Origin: Gammaproteobacteria bacterium | Lineage (GTDB): Bacteria; Pseudomonadota; Gammaproteobacteria; Steroidobacterales; Woeseiaceae | Direction of reading: 5' to 3' | Assembly: GCA_029863125.1 (NCBI GenBank) | Contig: JAOTWB010000012.1 | Coordinates: 1-56,145, forward strand | Length of the DNA: 56,145 nucleotides | Shown: piece after piece, positions 37,628 through 46,178 of the stretch | Layout: each line of letters starts with the position of its first letter | Position numbering within the stretch: the first letter of the stretch is position 1 | Notes under the pieces: model-generated | Seen by the model: only the letters and a program-made list of their open reading frames with translations | What the model was told of the DNA's origin: nothing | Database searches by the model: none | Translations under genes and position numbers: made by a program

Positions 37628-39141
37628 CCGCACCTACCTATGACCTCGGCAATCTGCACGGCGGATTGCGGCTTCCCGGGCATAAGGCCGCATCCACGGC
37701 TGAACCCATCCGCGATGTGCCAATACCGTCGCAGCTGATCCTCCCGATCACGCAACACGTTGGCGACCCGGCCCAGCCGGTTGTCGGCGCCGGCGATCGA
37801 GTCCTCAAAGGGCAGGTAGTTGCAGAACCTGACGGCACGCTCGGGGCGCCGGTTCACGCGTCGTCGTCCGGCAAGGTCGTCGCCATAGAACCCTGGCCGG
37901 TGTCGCGGCGTTACGGCGACAGCGCCCCCTGCATCATCATCGAATGTGACGGCGAAGATCGAGCCTTTGAAACGGACGGTCGATGGGAAGACTACCTGTC
38001 GCTGCAGCCTGCGGACCTGCTGTTGAGAATTCTGGACGGTGGCATCGTCGGACTGGGCGGTGCCGTTTTCCCAACGGCGCAAAAGCTCATGCAGGCACGA
38101 ACCTGCAAGATCGAAACCCTGATCCTGAACGGCGTCGAATGCGAACCTTACATCAGTTGTGACGACATGCTGATGCGCGAACGTGCTGCCGAGATACTGA
38201 GCGGTGCGCAGATCCTGATGCACGCCATGCAGATCGAGTCCTGCTTTGTCGCCGTCGAAAGCGACAAACCCGACGCCCTGCACAGTCTCGGTGTCGCGCT
38301 GGCCGAGCTTGACGATGCCCGCCTGGTATTAAAGCAGGTACCGACAATCTACCCGTCCGGCGGTGAAGATCAACTTGTGCAGCTGGTTGCGAATCGCGAA
38401 GTGCCCAGCGGCGGATTGCCTACCGATGTCGGCTGCCTGGTGCAAAACGTCGGTACCGCGGCGGCAGTTCATGACTGGATCATCAACCACGAACCATTGA
38501 TTTCCCGCGTTACGACGGTTGCCGGCGACGGCATCGTGAATCCGATGAACGTTAGGGCGCGCATTGGCACGACGATTGCGGACGTTGTCGAATTCACGGG
38601 TGGCTATGCGGAACGCGCCGATCACCTGATCATTGGTGGTCCAATGACCGGCAAATCAATGAGCACGGATCGCGTGCCCCTGGTGAAAGCGACAAATTCG
38701 ATTCTCGTCGTACTGAAAACGTCATTTCAGGGCCGCGAGCTGCCCTGTATTCGCTGCGGCGACTGTGCCGCGGTCTGTCCGGTGCAGCTGTTGCCGCAGC
38801 AGTTGTTCCGGTATGCCTGCGCCGATAACGAAGCGAAACTGCGAGAATTCGGGCTCATCGACTGCATCGAGTGCGGCTGCTGCGACCTGGTCTGCCCCAG
38901 CCACATACCCCTGACGGCCAATTTCCAGATAGCCAAGAGTCGCATCCAGGAACTTGCCGATGAAAAAGCCCGCGCTGAACGCGCAAGACGGCGATTCGAA
39001 GCTCGCAACGAACGCCTGGAGCACGAAAAGCAGCAGCGTGAGGCCGAGCTTGCACGTCAAAAGGAATCAGCGAAGCAGGCCGGACCAGCCGCCATCGCCG
39101 AAATATTGAAACGTAAACAGCAGCAGGGCGAGGAGGACTAG
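37624..39141 (+). CDS. rnfC: Rnf complex subunit C
   Basis: 505 residues. Cytoplasmic NADH-binding subunit, related to NuoF. The N-terminal barrel region has [10 protein letters not shown], the nucleotide/FMN domain includes G-G-A-V-F-P-T-A and E-C-E-P-Y-I, and two 4Fe-4S motifs lie near 375-430 (C-I-R-C-G-D-C and C-I-E-C-G-C-C). The last about 70 residues are a charged Ala/Glu/Lys coiled coil, variable across species. The GTG at 37624 overlaps the rnfB stop. Confidence 0.95.
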   Translation: MTAPTYDLGNLHGGLRLPGHKAASTAEPIRDVPIPSQLILPITQHVGDPAQPVVGAGDRVLKGQVVAEPDGTLGAPVHASSSGKVVAIEPWPVSRRYGDSAPCIIIECDGEDRAFETDGRWEDYLSLQPADLLLRILDGGIVGLGGAVFPTAQKLMQARTCKIETLILNGVECEPYISCDDMLMRERAAEILSGAQILMHAMQIESCFVAVESDKPDALHSLGVALAELDDARLVLKQVPTIYPSGGEDQLVQLVANREVPSGGLPTDVGCLVQNVGTAAAVHDWIINHEPLISRVTTVAGDGIVNPMNVRARIGTTIADVVEFTGGYAERADHLIIGGPMTGKSMSTDRVPLVKATNSILVVLKTSFQGRELPCIRCGDCAAVCPVQLLPQQLFRYACADNEAKLREFGLIDCIECGCCDLVCPSHIPLTANFQIAKSRIQELADEKARAERARRRFEARNERLEHEKQQREAELARQKESAKQAGPAAIAEILKRKQQQGEED

Positions 39142-39143
39142 AC

Positions 39144-40199
39144 GTGGAGTTTGCTCGACGCCAATCGCCGTACTGGTCCGCCAGGGTTGCTGTTCCATCG
39201 CTCATGCTGCAGGTACTCGCGGCACTGGTCCCTGCCGCGATCGCACACGTCTGGTTCTTCGGGCCGGGCTTTATCTTCAACCTGCTGATCGCGTCGATTT
39301 TCGCAGTCGGCGGTGAATGGCTGGCGATGCACGTGCGCAAGCGCCCCCCCGAAGTGGCGCTAAGCGACTACACCGCACTGGTCACCGCTGCCCTGCTCGC
39401 GTTCGCGGTACCATCGCTCACACCGTGGTGGGTTACGGCGACCGGCGCGCTGTTCGCGATAGTCGTTGCCAAACACCTTTACGGTGGCCTCGGATTCAAT
39501 ATCTTCAATCCGGCCATGGCCGGGTACGTCGTGATTCTCATCGCCTTTCCGATGCACCTCAATCTCTGGATCGCGCCGCGCATGGGCGATATCGACTATC
39601 AGTACCTGACCGTGCTGCAGACACTCACCTATACGCTGACAGGTTCGCTGCCGGATACGCTGGGCTTTGACGCCGTCAGTCGCGCGACACCGCTCGATGT
39701 CATGAAATCCGGACTCAACGGCATGCGTACGGTGAGCGAGATTCGCACCAACCCGATCATGGGGGACTTCGGCGGCCGCGGCTGGGAGTGGATCGGCAAC
39801 TTCCTCGCTATAGGTGGCTTCTGGCTGTTAATCAAGAAAATAATTCGCTGGCACATCCCGGTGGGGGTTGGCGTCGGATTGCTGCTGCCGGCAACGATCA
39901 TGTATTTCGTCGACCCCGGCAGCCATCCCAGCCCCGGCTTCCACCTTTTCGGTGGCGCGGCGATTTTGTGTGCTTTTTTTGTTGCCACCGATCCGGTTTC
40001 CGCCGCGACCAGCCCGAAAGGCAGGCTTATCTTCGGATTCGGGATCGGATTTCTCATTTTCTGCATTCGGACCTGGGGAAGCTACGCGGACGGCGTCGCC
40101 TTCGCCGTACTCCTCATGAACATGGCTGTGCCGGCCATCGACCTCGTGACGAGGCCACGAATCGTCGGGCATAGCAACGACGGTGATGGCACTCCATGA
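39144..40199 (+). CDS. rnfD: Rnf complex membrane subunit D
   Basis: 351 residues with about nine to ten membrane helices. RnfD carries a covalent FMN on a threonine; the matching site here is probably S-R-A-T-P-L-D-V-M near residue 183. The loop Y-G-G-L-G-F-N-I-F-N-P-A-M near 113 and the segment F-V-A-T-D-P-V-S-A-A near 277 are family signatures. The stop overlaps rnfG as ATGA (40196-40199). Confidence 0.95.
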   Translation: MEFARRQSPYWSARVAVPSLMLQVLAALVPAAIAHVWFFGPGFIFNLLIASIFAVGGEWLAMHVRKRPPEVALSDYTALVTAALLAFAVPSLTPWWVTATGALFAIVVAKHLYGGLGFNIFNPAMAGYVVILIAFPMHLNLWIAPRMGDIDYQYLTVLQTLTYTLTGSLPDTLGFDAVSRATPLDVMKSGLNGMRTVSEIRTNPIMGDFGGRGWEWIGNFLAIGGFWLLIKKIIRWHIPVGVGVGLLLPATIMYFVDPGSHPSPGFHLFGGAAILCAFFVATDPVSAATSPKGRLIFGFGIGFLIFCIRTWGSYADGVAFAVLLMNMAVPAIDLVTRPRIVGHSNDGDGTP

Positions 40200-40843
40200 A
40201 CGTCGCGGTGTTCAGGAGCGGGATTACGCTCGCGGTGATCGCGGCGATCTGCACGGCCCTGGTCGCGACAACATATCGCTACACCGCGGACCGGATCGCG
40301 GCCAATGAGCAAGCCTGGCTCGAGCGTAGCCTGCAGCCTGCGCTGTCGGGCCTTTTCTACGATAGCGGCGTCACGGAGTCGAAGATCGTCATTCCGCCAC
40401 CGCATGAGTTGCCCGGCAACGAGGCGGCCGTCGTCTATCGTGTCTACGCCGAGGGTGCGCCGGTTGCAGCGCTGTTTGTTGTCAGCGCGCGCGACGGATA
40501 TGCGGGGCCTATTCGTGTCCTGGTCGGCATCGAGACTGTGGGCGTCGTGACCGGACTGCATGTTCTGGAACACCGTGAAACACCCGGGTTGGGAGATCGC
40601 ATCGAATCGACGAAATCGGACTGGGCAAAGCAGTTTAACGGCCATTCACTGCTTGACCCTGAACCAGCAGGCTGGGCCATCAAGAGCGATGGCGGACAGT
40701 TTGACCAGCTTACCGGCGCGTCGGTAACGCCACGGGCGATTATCAAAGCAATAAAAGAGACATTGCTATACTTCGACGAACGTCACGAAGAGATTTTCGC
40801 CGAAGCAAATACGGAAGAATTGATGGAAGAGACAGAACAGTGA
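40196..40843 (+). CDS. rnfG: Rnf complex subunit G
   Basis: 215 residues. One N-terminal membrane anchor and a periplasmic FMN-binding domain. The flavinylation motif is T-G-A-S-V-T near residues 177-182, whose last Thr takes FMN; E-H-R-E-T-P-G-L-G-D near 124 is the usual companion motif. An acidic tail follows. Coupled to rnfE by GTGA. Confidence 0.94.
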   Translation: MNVAVFRSGITLAVIAAICTALVATTYRYTADRIAANEQAWLERSLQPALSGLFYDSGVTESKIVIPPPHELPGNEAAVVYRVYAEGAPVAALFVVSARDGYAGPIRVLVGIETVGVVTGLHVLEHRETPGLGDRIESTKSDWAKQFNGHSLLDPEPAGWAIKSDGGQFDQLTGASVTPRAIIKAIKETLLYFDERHEEIFAEANTEELMEETEQ

Positions 40844-41520
40844 CGTCGTCCGGCTTTGTCGATCGCTTCAGGACCGGCCTGTGGCACGAAAACCCGGGGC
40901 TCGTTCAGCTCCTGGGTCTATGCCCGCTGCTGGCCGTTACCTCGAGCTTCGTCAACGGATTGGGGCTCGGTATCGCCACGCTGGCCGTGCTGATGGCGTC
41001 GAATGGCCTGGTGTCTGCAACGCGCCGCTGGATCCAGGCGGAGATTCGCATACCGATGTACGTCCTCATCATTGCGAGCCTCGTCACCTGCATCGAGCTA
41101 ATTTTCAAAGCCTGGTTCCCGGCTCTCGACCGTTCGCTCGGCATTTTCATCCCCCTGATCGTGACCAACTGCGCTATCGTGGCGCGCGCCGAAATCTTCG
41201 CCTCCCGCAACCCGATCGGTTCGAGTATTGCGGACGGCTTCGTTATGGGTTCGGGTTTTGCGCTGCTGCTGATGACCATCGGTGCGTTCCGGGAGATGCT
41301 CGGACAGGGTTCTCTGTTTGCGCGAATTGACATGCTAACGGGCGGCGAGCCGATGCGCGGCATCGTGATTACCGACGGCGGTTGGCTGCTTGCAATTCTC
41401 CCCCCCGGGGCGTTCTTTAGCCTGGCGCTCGCGATAGCCCTAAAAAATATCATTGATCGCCGGCAGCAAAAAAAGCGCCAGGCCGCGATGCCGGGTCGTG
41501 CCCGACGCGCCGCGCGGTGA
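40840..41520 (+). CDS. rnfE: Rnf complex subunit E
   Basis: 226 residues with six membrane helices. Pseudo-symmetric partner of RnfA; L-V-Q-L-L-G-L-C-P-L-L-A and N-C-A-I-V-A-R-A-E correspond to the paired Cys-bearing loops. Starts at a GTG overlapping rnfG and ends in a basic tail (R-R-Q-Q-K-K-R). Last rnf gene, 10 bases before nth, the standard order in gammaproteobacteria. Confidence 0.95.
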   Translation: MTSSGFVDRFRTGLWHENPGLVQLLGLCPLLAVTSSFVNGLGLGIATLAVLMASNGLVSATRRWIQAEIRIPMYVLIIASLVTCIELIFKAWFPALDRSLGIFIPLIVTNCAIVARAEIFASRNPIGSSIADGFVMGSGFALLLMTIGAFREMLGQGSLFARIDMLTGGEPMRGIVITDGGWLLAILPPGAFFSLALAIALKNIIDRRQQKKRQAAMPGRARRAAR

Positions 41521-41530
41521 AGATAGCGCC

Positions 41531-42166
41531 GTGAACAGGGAAAAACGCACGGCCATTTTCAGAACCCTGCAGGCACGTCTGCCATCACCGACGACTGAAC
41601 TGGAGTTCCGGACTCCATTCGAGCTGTTGATTGCCGTCATCCTTTCTGCGCAGGCAACGGATGTCGGCGTCAACAAAGCGACGGCCCAACTCTATCCGGT
41701 GGCCCGTACGCCCGAGTCGATTCTTGCGCTCGGAGTCGATGGACTGAAGCGATATATTCGCAGCATTGGCCTGTTTAACAGCAAAGCTGAAAACATCATC
41801 AAGACCTGCCGGATCCTGATCGAGAAGCACAACGGTGAAGTGCCGCGTTCCCGTAAGGAGCTCGAAGCGCTCCCCGGCGTCGGGCGTAAAACGGCAAATG
41901 TCATTCTGAACACGGCGTTCGGCGAACCAACGATAGCGGTCGATACCCACATTTTCAGGGTCTCCAACCGAACCGGACTCGCGAAAGGAAAGACGCCGCT
42001 TGAGGTGGAAAAGCGGCTGCTTCGATTGACTCCCGATGAATTCAAGAAAAACGCGCATCACTGGCTGATTCTGCACGGTCGATATGTGTGCAAGGCCAGG
42101 AAACCACTGTGCGGCGAATGCCCTATTATCGAGTGCTGCGAATACACGAAGAAGGAACTCGCGTGA
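41531..42166 (+). CDS. nth: Endonuclease III
   Basis: 211 residues, the same length as E. coli Nth. A bifunctional DNA glycosylase/AP lyase for oxidised pyrimidines. The helix-hairpin-helix L-P-G-V-G-R-K-T-A-N near residue 115 holds the catalytic Lys, the Asp is in A-V-D-T-H-I-F-R-V, and the C-terminal four-Cys cluster (C-x6-C-x2-C-x5-C) binds 4Fe-4S. The GTG at 41531 gives the standard N-terminus V-N-R-E-K-R. Its stop overlaps the next gene as GTGA. Confidence 0.96.
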   Translation: MNREKRTAIFRTLQARLPSPTTELEFRTPFELLIAVILSAQATDVGVNKATAQLYPVARTPESILALGVDGLKRYIRSIGLFNSKAENIIKTCRILIEKHNGEVPRSRKELEALPGVGRKTANVILNTAFGEPTIAVDTHIFRVSNRTGLAKGKTPLEVEKRLLRLTPDEFKKNAHHWLILHGRYVCKARKPLCGECPIIECCEYTKKELA

Positions 42167-42588
42167 TCTTCGGCGAGGACCGTGCTCAGTTACGAACGAT
42201 GTATGCCGAAGCGTGGCGGAAGCAGTGTGAACGCCTGCCAATGTCCCCGCTGGAAGTACAAATCGCAGCGGTTATTGAGCTGCATCCCGAGTATCATGCC
42301 GACGTTACTGGTGGTCATCTCGATCGCAATTACACACCCGACGGCGGACAGACAAACCCGTTTCTGCACATGGGGCTGCACCTCGGCATCCGCGAACAGG
42401 TCGCTACCAATCGCCCGCCCGGTATCGCGAGGATTCATGAGGCGCTCGCCGCGAAACTCGGCGATGCCCATGCCGCCGAGCACCGGATGATAGACTGCCT
42501 CGCCGAAGCCCTCTGGGAAGCCCAAAACCAGAATCGTGCCCCGGACGAGGAAAAGTACCTGGACCGGCTGCAGCGCCTGACGCGATAG
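42163..42588 (+). CDS. DUF1841 family protein
   Basis: 141 residues, soluble and mostly helical. The GTG at 42163 overlaps the nth stop as GTGA, giving the family-like start M-I-F-G-E-D-R-A-Q-L-R. Characteristic segments are H-P-E-Y-H near residue 42 and N-P-F-L-H-M-G-L-H-L near 66, which match DUF1841, a small family of unknown function often placed after nth. No catalytic motif can be claimed. Confidence 0.85.
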   Translation: MIFGEDRAQLRTMYAEAWRKQCERLPMSPLEVQIAAVIELHPEYHADVTGGHLDRNYTPDGGQTNPFLHMGLHLGIREQVATNRPPGIARIHEALAAKLGDAHAAEHRMIDCLAEALWEAQNQNRAPDEEKYLDRLQRLTR

Positions 42589-42665
42589 AGCGGTGCACCC
42601 GTCATCGCATGTAATAATTACCAGCCACGGCAGGTCTGATGAACTAACGGCGGAACGGAATAGCC

Positions 42666-43520
42666 ATGAGCGACCTACAGCCACAGTACCCAGTCCACGG
42701 TGCGGGCCTCGGCCTGCGTCGGCCTATTGCCGATACACTCATGGCAGACCCCCCCGTCGACGTCGACTTCATGGAAGTGGCACCCGAAAACTGGATACAC
42801 GTCGGTGGCGCGCTGGCCCGAAAACTTCGCTTCTTTACCGAGCGCTACCCGTTTCTCATTCACGGCCTGTCGCTGTCGATCGGCGCGCCATCCGCATTGA
42901 ATGAACGGCTCGTCAGAGACATCAAGGATTTCATGGCGGAACACAATATCCGCCTGTACTCGGAGCACCTTAGTTTCTGTGGTGACGACGGCCAGCTCTA
43001 TGACCTGATGCCCATTCCCTTTACCGAGGAAGCCGTGCATTACGTATCCCGACGCGTGCGCCGCGTACAGGATATCCTCGAGCAACGCATTGCGCTCGAA
43101 AACGTTTCCTTTTATGCGCCGATCGATTCATCGATGAGCGAGAAAGAGTTTCTGCTCGCCGTCCTTGAAGAATCCGACTGCGACCTGATGCTCGACATCA
43201 ACAATATCGTCGTGAACAGCATTAATCATCGCTACGATGCGAACGACTTTCTCAACTCGATGCCGGCTGAACGAATCCGGTACTTTCACCTTGCCGGGCA
43301 TCATGTCGAGGCCGAGGATTTGCGCATCGATACGCACGGCTCGGCCGTCGATGCTCAGGCGTGGCGGCTCCTCGAAGACGCGTACGCACGCTTCGGGCCG
43401 GTTCCGACACTGCTCGAGCGTGACTTCAACTTTCCACCCATGGACGAATTGCTCGATGAAGTGCGCCGCATCAAGCAGCTTCAGCTGGCGACAGACAAGC
43501 GGCGGACCGCCAATGCCTGA
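42666..43520 (+). CDS. DUF692 multinuclear non-heme iron oxygenase (MNIO), BufB-like
   Basis: 284 residues, TIM-barrel. Metal-binding positions look intact: Glu in E-V-A-P-E-N-W, His in I-H-G-L-S-L, S-E-H-L-S, L-E-N-V-S, D-I-N-N, H-L-A-G-H, D-T-H-G and E-R-D-F-N. MNIOs modify Cys or Asp residues of ribosomally made peptides; BufB with BufC acts on the precursor BufA (DUF2282), and a DoxX gene often follows. Here BufC-like and DoxX genes follow, but the 77 bases upstream cannot encode a precursor. The stop overlaps the next ATG by 8 bases. Confidence 0.9.
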   Translation: MSDLQPQYPVHGAGLGLRRPIADTLMADPPVDVDFMEVAPENWIHVGGALARKLRFFTERYPFLIHGLSLSIGAPSALNERLVRDIKDFMAEHNIRLYSEHLSFCGDDGQLYDLMPIPFTEEAVHYVSRRVRRVQDILEQRIALENVSFYAPIDSSMSEKEFLLAVLEESDCDLMLDINNIVVNSINHRYDANDFLNSMPAERIRYFHLAGHHVEAEDLRIDTHGSAVDAQAWRLLEDAYARFGPVPTLLERDFNFPPMDELLDEVRRIKQLQLATDKRRTANA

Positions 43521-44286
43521 CAAATCCGATTTTCAGGCCCGGCAATATGCGTTTGCGGCGCACATTCGCGATCCGCAGAACGTCGCCGCGCCGGAAGGCA
43601 TCGAAGATCGCCGCATGGCAGTGTATCGGAAGCTGTTTTTCAATAATCTCAATAATCTTCTGGGCACGATGTTTCCGGTTCTTCGCAAGATCCACTCCGA
43701 CGATCAATGGCGCCGCATGATTCGGCAGTTCATGCAAAAACACCGGGCGGAGACGCCCTACTTTCTGCAGCTGCCCGAGGAATTCCTCGGCTTCCTGGAG
43801 ACGGAGTTCGAACCCGGCCCCCAGGACCATGCTTTTCTGCTCGAGCTTGCACACTACGAATATGCCGAGCTCGCTTTATCGATATCAACCAAAGAGAACG
43901 ATCCGGAAAGTATCGATCCGGACGGCGACCTGCTGAAGGAGACGCCCGTCAGGTCCGTGCTGGCATGGACGTATGCCTACCGCTATCCGGTGCACCGCAT
44001 TTCTCCCGACTTCCTGCCGGCAAAACCCGCAGAACAGCCGGTCTATCTCGCCTTGTACCGCGACGATAACGACAAGGTCCGTTTCCTGGAGCTCAATGCT
44101 GTAACGGCCGGACTCCTGGACGCAATCGAAAACAACCCTGATGCACAGAGCGGTGAGGGCTTGCTGCGAGAGCTCGCGAAAAAAATTCACTACCCCGATG
44201 TTGACGCTTTGATCGGACACGGTGCTGACGCACTCCAGGAAATGCGACAATTGAAAATTTTGATCGGCACAAGAAGCGCCAGCTGA
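43513..44286 (+). CDS. DUF2063 (BufC-like) partner protein
   Basis: 257 residues. The N-terminal helical domain (about 1-100) with F-A-A-H-I-R-D-P, R-M-A-V-Y-R-K-L-F-F-N-N and M-F-P-V-L is the DUF2063 'putative DNA-binding' domain, now seen as the peptide-binding partner of MNIO enzymes. The C-terminal half has a winged-helix-like end. It overlaps the MNIO frame, implying a stoichiometric partner. The start at 43513 avoids the long upstream reading inside the MNIO gene. Confidence 0.87.
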   Translation: MPDKSDFQARQYAFAAHIRDPQNVAAPEGIEDRRMAVYRKLFFNNLNNLLGTMFPVLRKIHSDDQWRRMIRQFMQKHRAETPYFLQLPEEFLGFLETEFEPGPQDHAFLLELAHYEYAELALSISTKENDPESIDPDGDLLKETPVRSVLAWTYAYRYPVHRISPDFLPAKPAEQPVYLALYRDDNDKVRFLELNAVTAGLLDAIENNPDAQSGEGLLRELAKKIHYPDVDALIGHGADALQEMRQLKILIGTRSAS

Positions 44287-44298
44287 AGGAGACTGACA

Positions 44299-44796
44299 AT
44301 GGAAGCACTGATCAAGCTGAAAAACCGGGTCATCAATGCGCTCGATTCCACGGGCGATTGGTTCGCGCTGCTGCCCATTCGGCTGCTCATGGCCTACGAA
44401 TTCGGTCGCGCCGGTATGATGAAACTGAACGGCAATAACTGGTTCGCCAATGTGCAGGAAAATTTCCCGTTTCCGTTCAATGTCATACCAGTCGAGACCA
44501 GCTGGTTTTTAGCAACCTGGACAGAACTGCTCGGGGCTACGGGCCTGGTGCTCGGATTGTTCACGCGCTTTTGGGCACTGAGCCTTATCATCCTGACAGT
44601 CGTCGCGATCGCCGGCGTGCACTGGCCCGCCGACTGGAACAGCCTCGCCGAGCTGTGGCAAGGCTACTCGGTTTCGAATAAGGGGTTTGGCAATTTCCGC
44701 ATTCCCCTGTTGTTCCTTGCGATGCTGATACCGCTTTTGTTCAGCGGCGCCGGCAGGTTCAGCCTCGATCACATGCTCGCCAAGAAGTTTTCCTGA
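44299..44796 (+). CDS. DoxX family membrane protein
   Basis: 165 residues with four membrane helices and the N-terminal pattern L-P-I-R-L-L-M-A-Y-E-F-G-R-A-G-M-M-K. DoxX proteins are integral membrane proteins, some acting as quinone-linked subunits; those in bufferin-type clusters have an unknown role. An AAGGAG ribosome site precedes the ATG, 12 bases after the DUF2063 stop, so it belongs to the same operon. Confidence 0.88.
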   Translation: MEALIKLKNRVINALDSTGDWFALLPIRLLMAYEFGRAGMMKLNGNNWFANVQENFPFPFNVIPVETSWFLATWTELLGATGLVLGLFTRFWALSLIILTVVAIAGVHWPADWNSLAELWQGYSVSNKGFGNFRIPLLFLAMLIPLLFSGAGRFSLDHMLAKKFS

Positions 44797-44849
44797 CGCG
44801 CAGCGTTAGCTGTTATCCGGATCCGCGACAGCGGCGGTCGCAGGCCGTC

Positions 44850-44858
44850 TGCTAGTAT
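44850..44858 (+). promoter_or_regulatory. Extended -10 candidate immediately before the permease gene
   Basis: TGCTAGTAT ends 6 bases before the ATG at 44865, with no ribosome site between. If active, transcription would begin at or next to the start codon, giving a leaderless message. Position-based inference. Confidence 0.3.
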
Positions 44859-44864
44859 TCGTTG

Positions 44865-46178
44865 ATGGGAACCGAACAGGCAAGCAGTCTCCGCCGAGAC
44901 ATCGGTTTTTTCGGCGCGTCGTTTCTCGTTCTCAACGCAATGATTGGCGCCGGTATTTTCGCGCTGCCGGGAAAGGTCGCCGTCAATGCCGGCCTTCTCA
45001 GTCCGTGGCTGTTCCTCGTCGTCGGCGTGCTGTTCCTGTCCGTTGTACTGACATTCGCAGAACTCGCGAGCTACTACGATAAGACGGGTGGCCCGGTAAT
45101 CTACGCGACCGAAGCTTTCGGTCCATTGGCCGGATTCAGTACCGGCTGGGTGATCTTTCTCGCGCGCATGACGGCGTTTGCCGCCAATGCCAACGTCATG
45201 GCGACCTACCTCGCATCGTTGTCCGATGTTTTTGCCGGCGACCTCGCCCGGGGAACTGTAATCAGCGTCGTGACGATCGGCCTGACATGGGCCAATGTGC
45301 TCGGCGTTCGTGACGGCGTGCGAACCATGGGTGTGTTCACGGTCCTCAAAGTCACGCCGCTGATACTCATGGTACTGCTCGGGTTTCAGCATGTAACGGG
45401 CAGTACTCTGCTGCCAGGCGCTCCGTTCGTCGTTGATCAGCTCGGCAGCACGACGCTGCTCCTGATCTACGCTTACGTGGGTTTTGAGACGATCGCCGTA
45501 ACGGCAGGCGAGACCTCGCAGCCGCGGAGCGTACTGCCGAGAGCCCTCGTAGGCACCGTTATCGGGACCGGCCTTCTGTATTTCGTCATCGTACTGGTAT
45601 TCGTGTCGATCATCTCGGCCGACCACTACGCGAGCGCCACGCTGGTCGACGTGGGCAGAGCACTGGCCGGACCCGCCGGTGCTCTCGCCATTACGCTGGC
45701 GGCCGTATTCTCGATCGGTGGCAACCTGGCCGGCTCCATGATCGCGGCGCCCCGGCTCATTTTCTCGCTGGCGGAAAATCGCCTTCTGCCGCAGTGGTTC
45801 GGCCACGTGCACGCCAGGCACGCCACGCCGGACCGCTGCATTTTGCTCATGGGTGGCATGGCCCTTGTCATGGCGCTCACGGGCTCATTCGTAGCACTGG
45901 CAATCGCCAGCTCGGTTGCGAGACTGCTGGGCTACCTCATCTGTATCGCGTCATTGCCGGCGATACGCCGCAATGCAAGCGCCGAGGTTCGCCAAAACGC
46001 CTATCGACTCAAAGGCGGATATACGATTCCCGTGATCGGCTTTGCCGTCTGCATCTGGCTGCTCATGCAGTCGAAAACAGAATCCTGGATTGCCGTTTCG
46101 ATACTGATCGCAATCGGTGCCGTACTCTACGGTATCGAAACGCTCACCGGTATTCGAGACAACGGCGGGAAGAATTAG
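44865..46178 (+). CDS. APC family amino-acid permease
   Basis: 437 residues, about 12 membrane helices. The helix 1 unwound motif N-A-M-I-G-A-G-I-F-A-L-P-G near residue 24 is the APC substrate site; a second recognisable patch is Y-A-Y-V-G-F-E-T near 205. Broad amino-acid transport is likely but the substrate is not. The ATG at 44865 is used; a TTG one codon earlier is possible. It converges on lpdA with the stops overlapping (46175-46178). Confidence 0.88.
   Translation: MGTEQASSLRRDIGFFGASFLVLNAMIGAGIFALPGKVAVNAGLLSPWLFLVVGVLFLSVVLTFAELASYYDKTGGPVIYATEAFGPLAGFSTGWVIFLARMTAFAANANVMATYLASLSDVFAGDLARGTVISVVTIGLTWANVLGVRDGVRTMGVFTVLKVTPLILMVLLGFQHVTGSTLLPGAPFVVDQLGSTTLLLIYAYVGFETIAVTAGETSQPRSVLPRALVGTVIGTGLLYFVIVLVFVSIISADHYASATLVDVGRALAGPAGALAITLAAVFSIGGNLAGSMIAAPRLIFSLAENRLLPQWFGHVHARHATPDRCILLMGGMALVMALTGSFVALAIASSVARLLGYLICIASLPAIRRNASAEVRQNAYRLKGGYTIPVIGFAVCIWLLMQSKTESWIAVSILIAIGAVLYGIETLTGIRDNGGKN

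Noticed and set aside
39672-39710. Possible loss of the RnfD flavinylation motif (S-R-A-T-P-L instead of S-G-A-T)
   Set aside because: The A-T-P-L core with the FMN-bearing Thr is kept, and positions before it vary in the family, so this is not evidence of inactivation.
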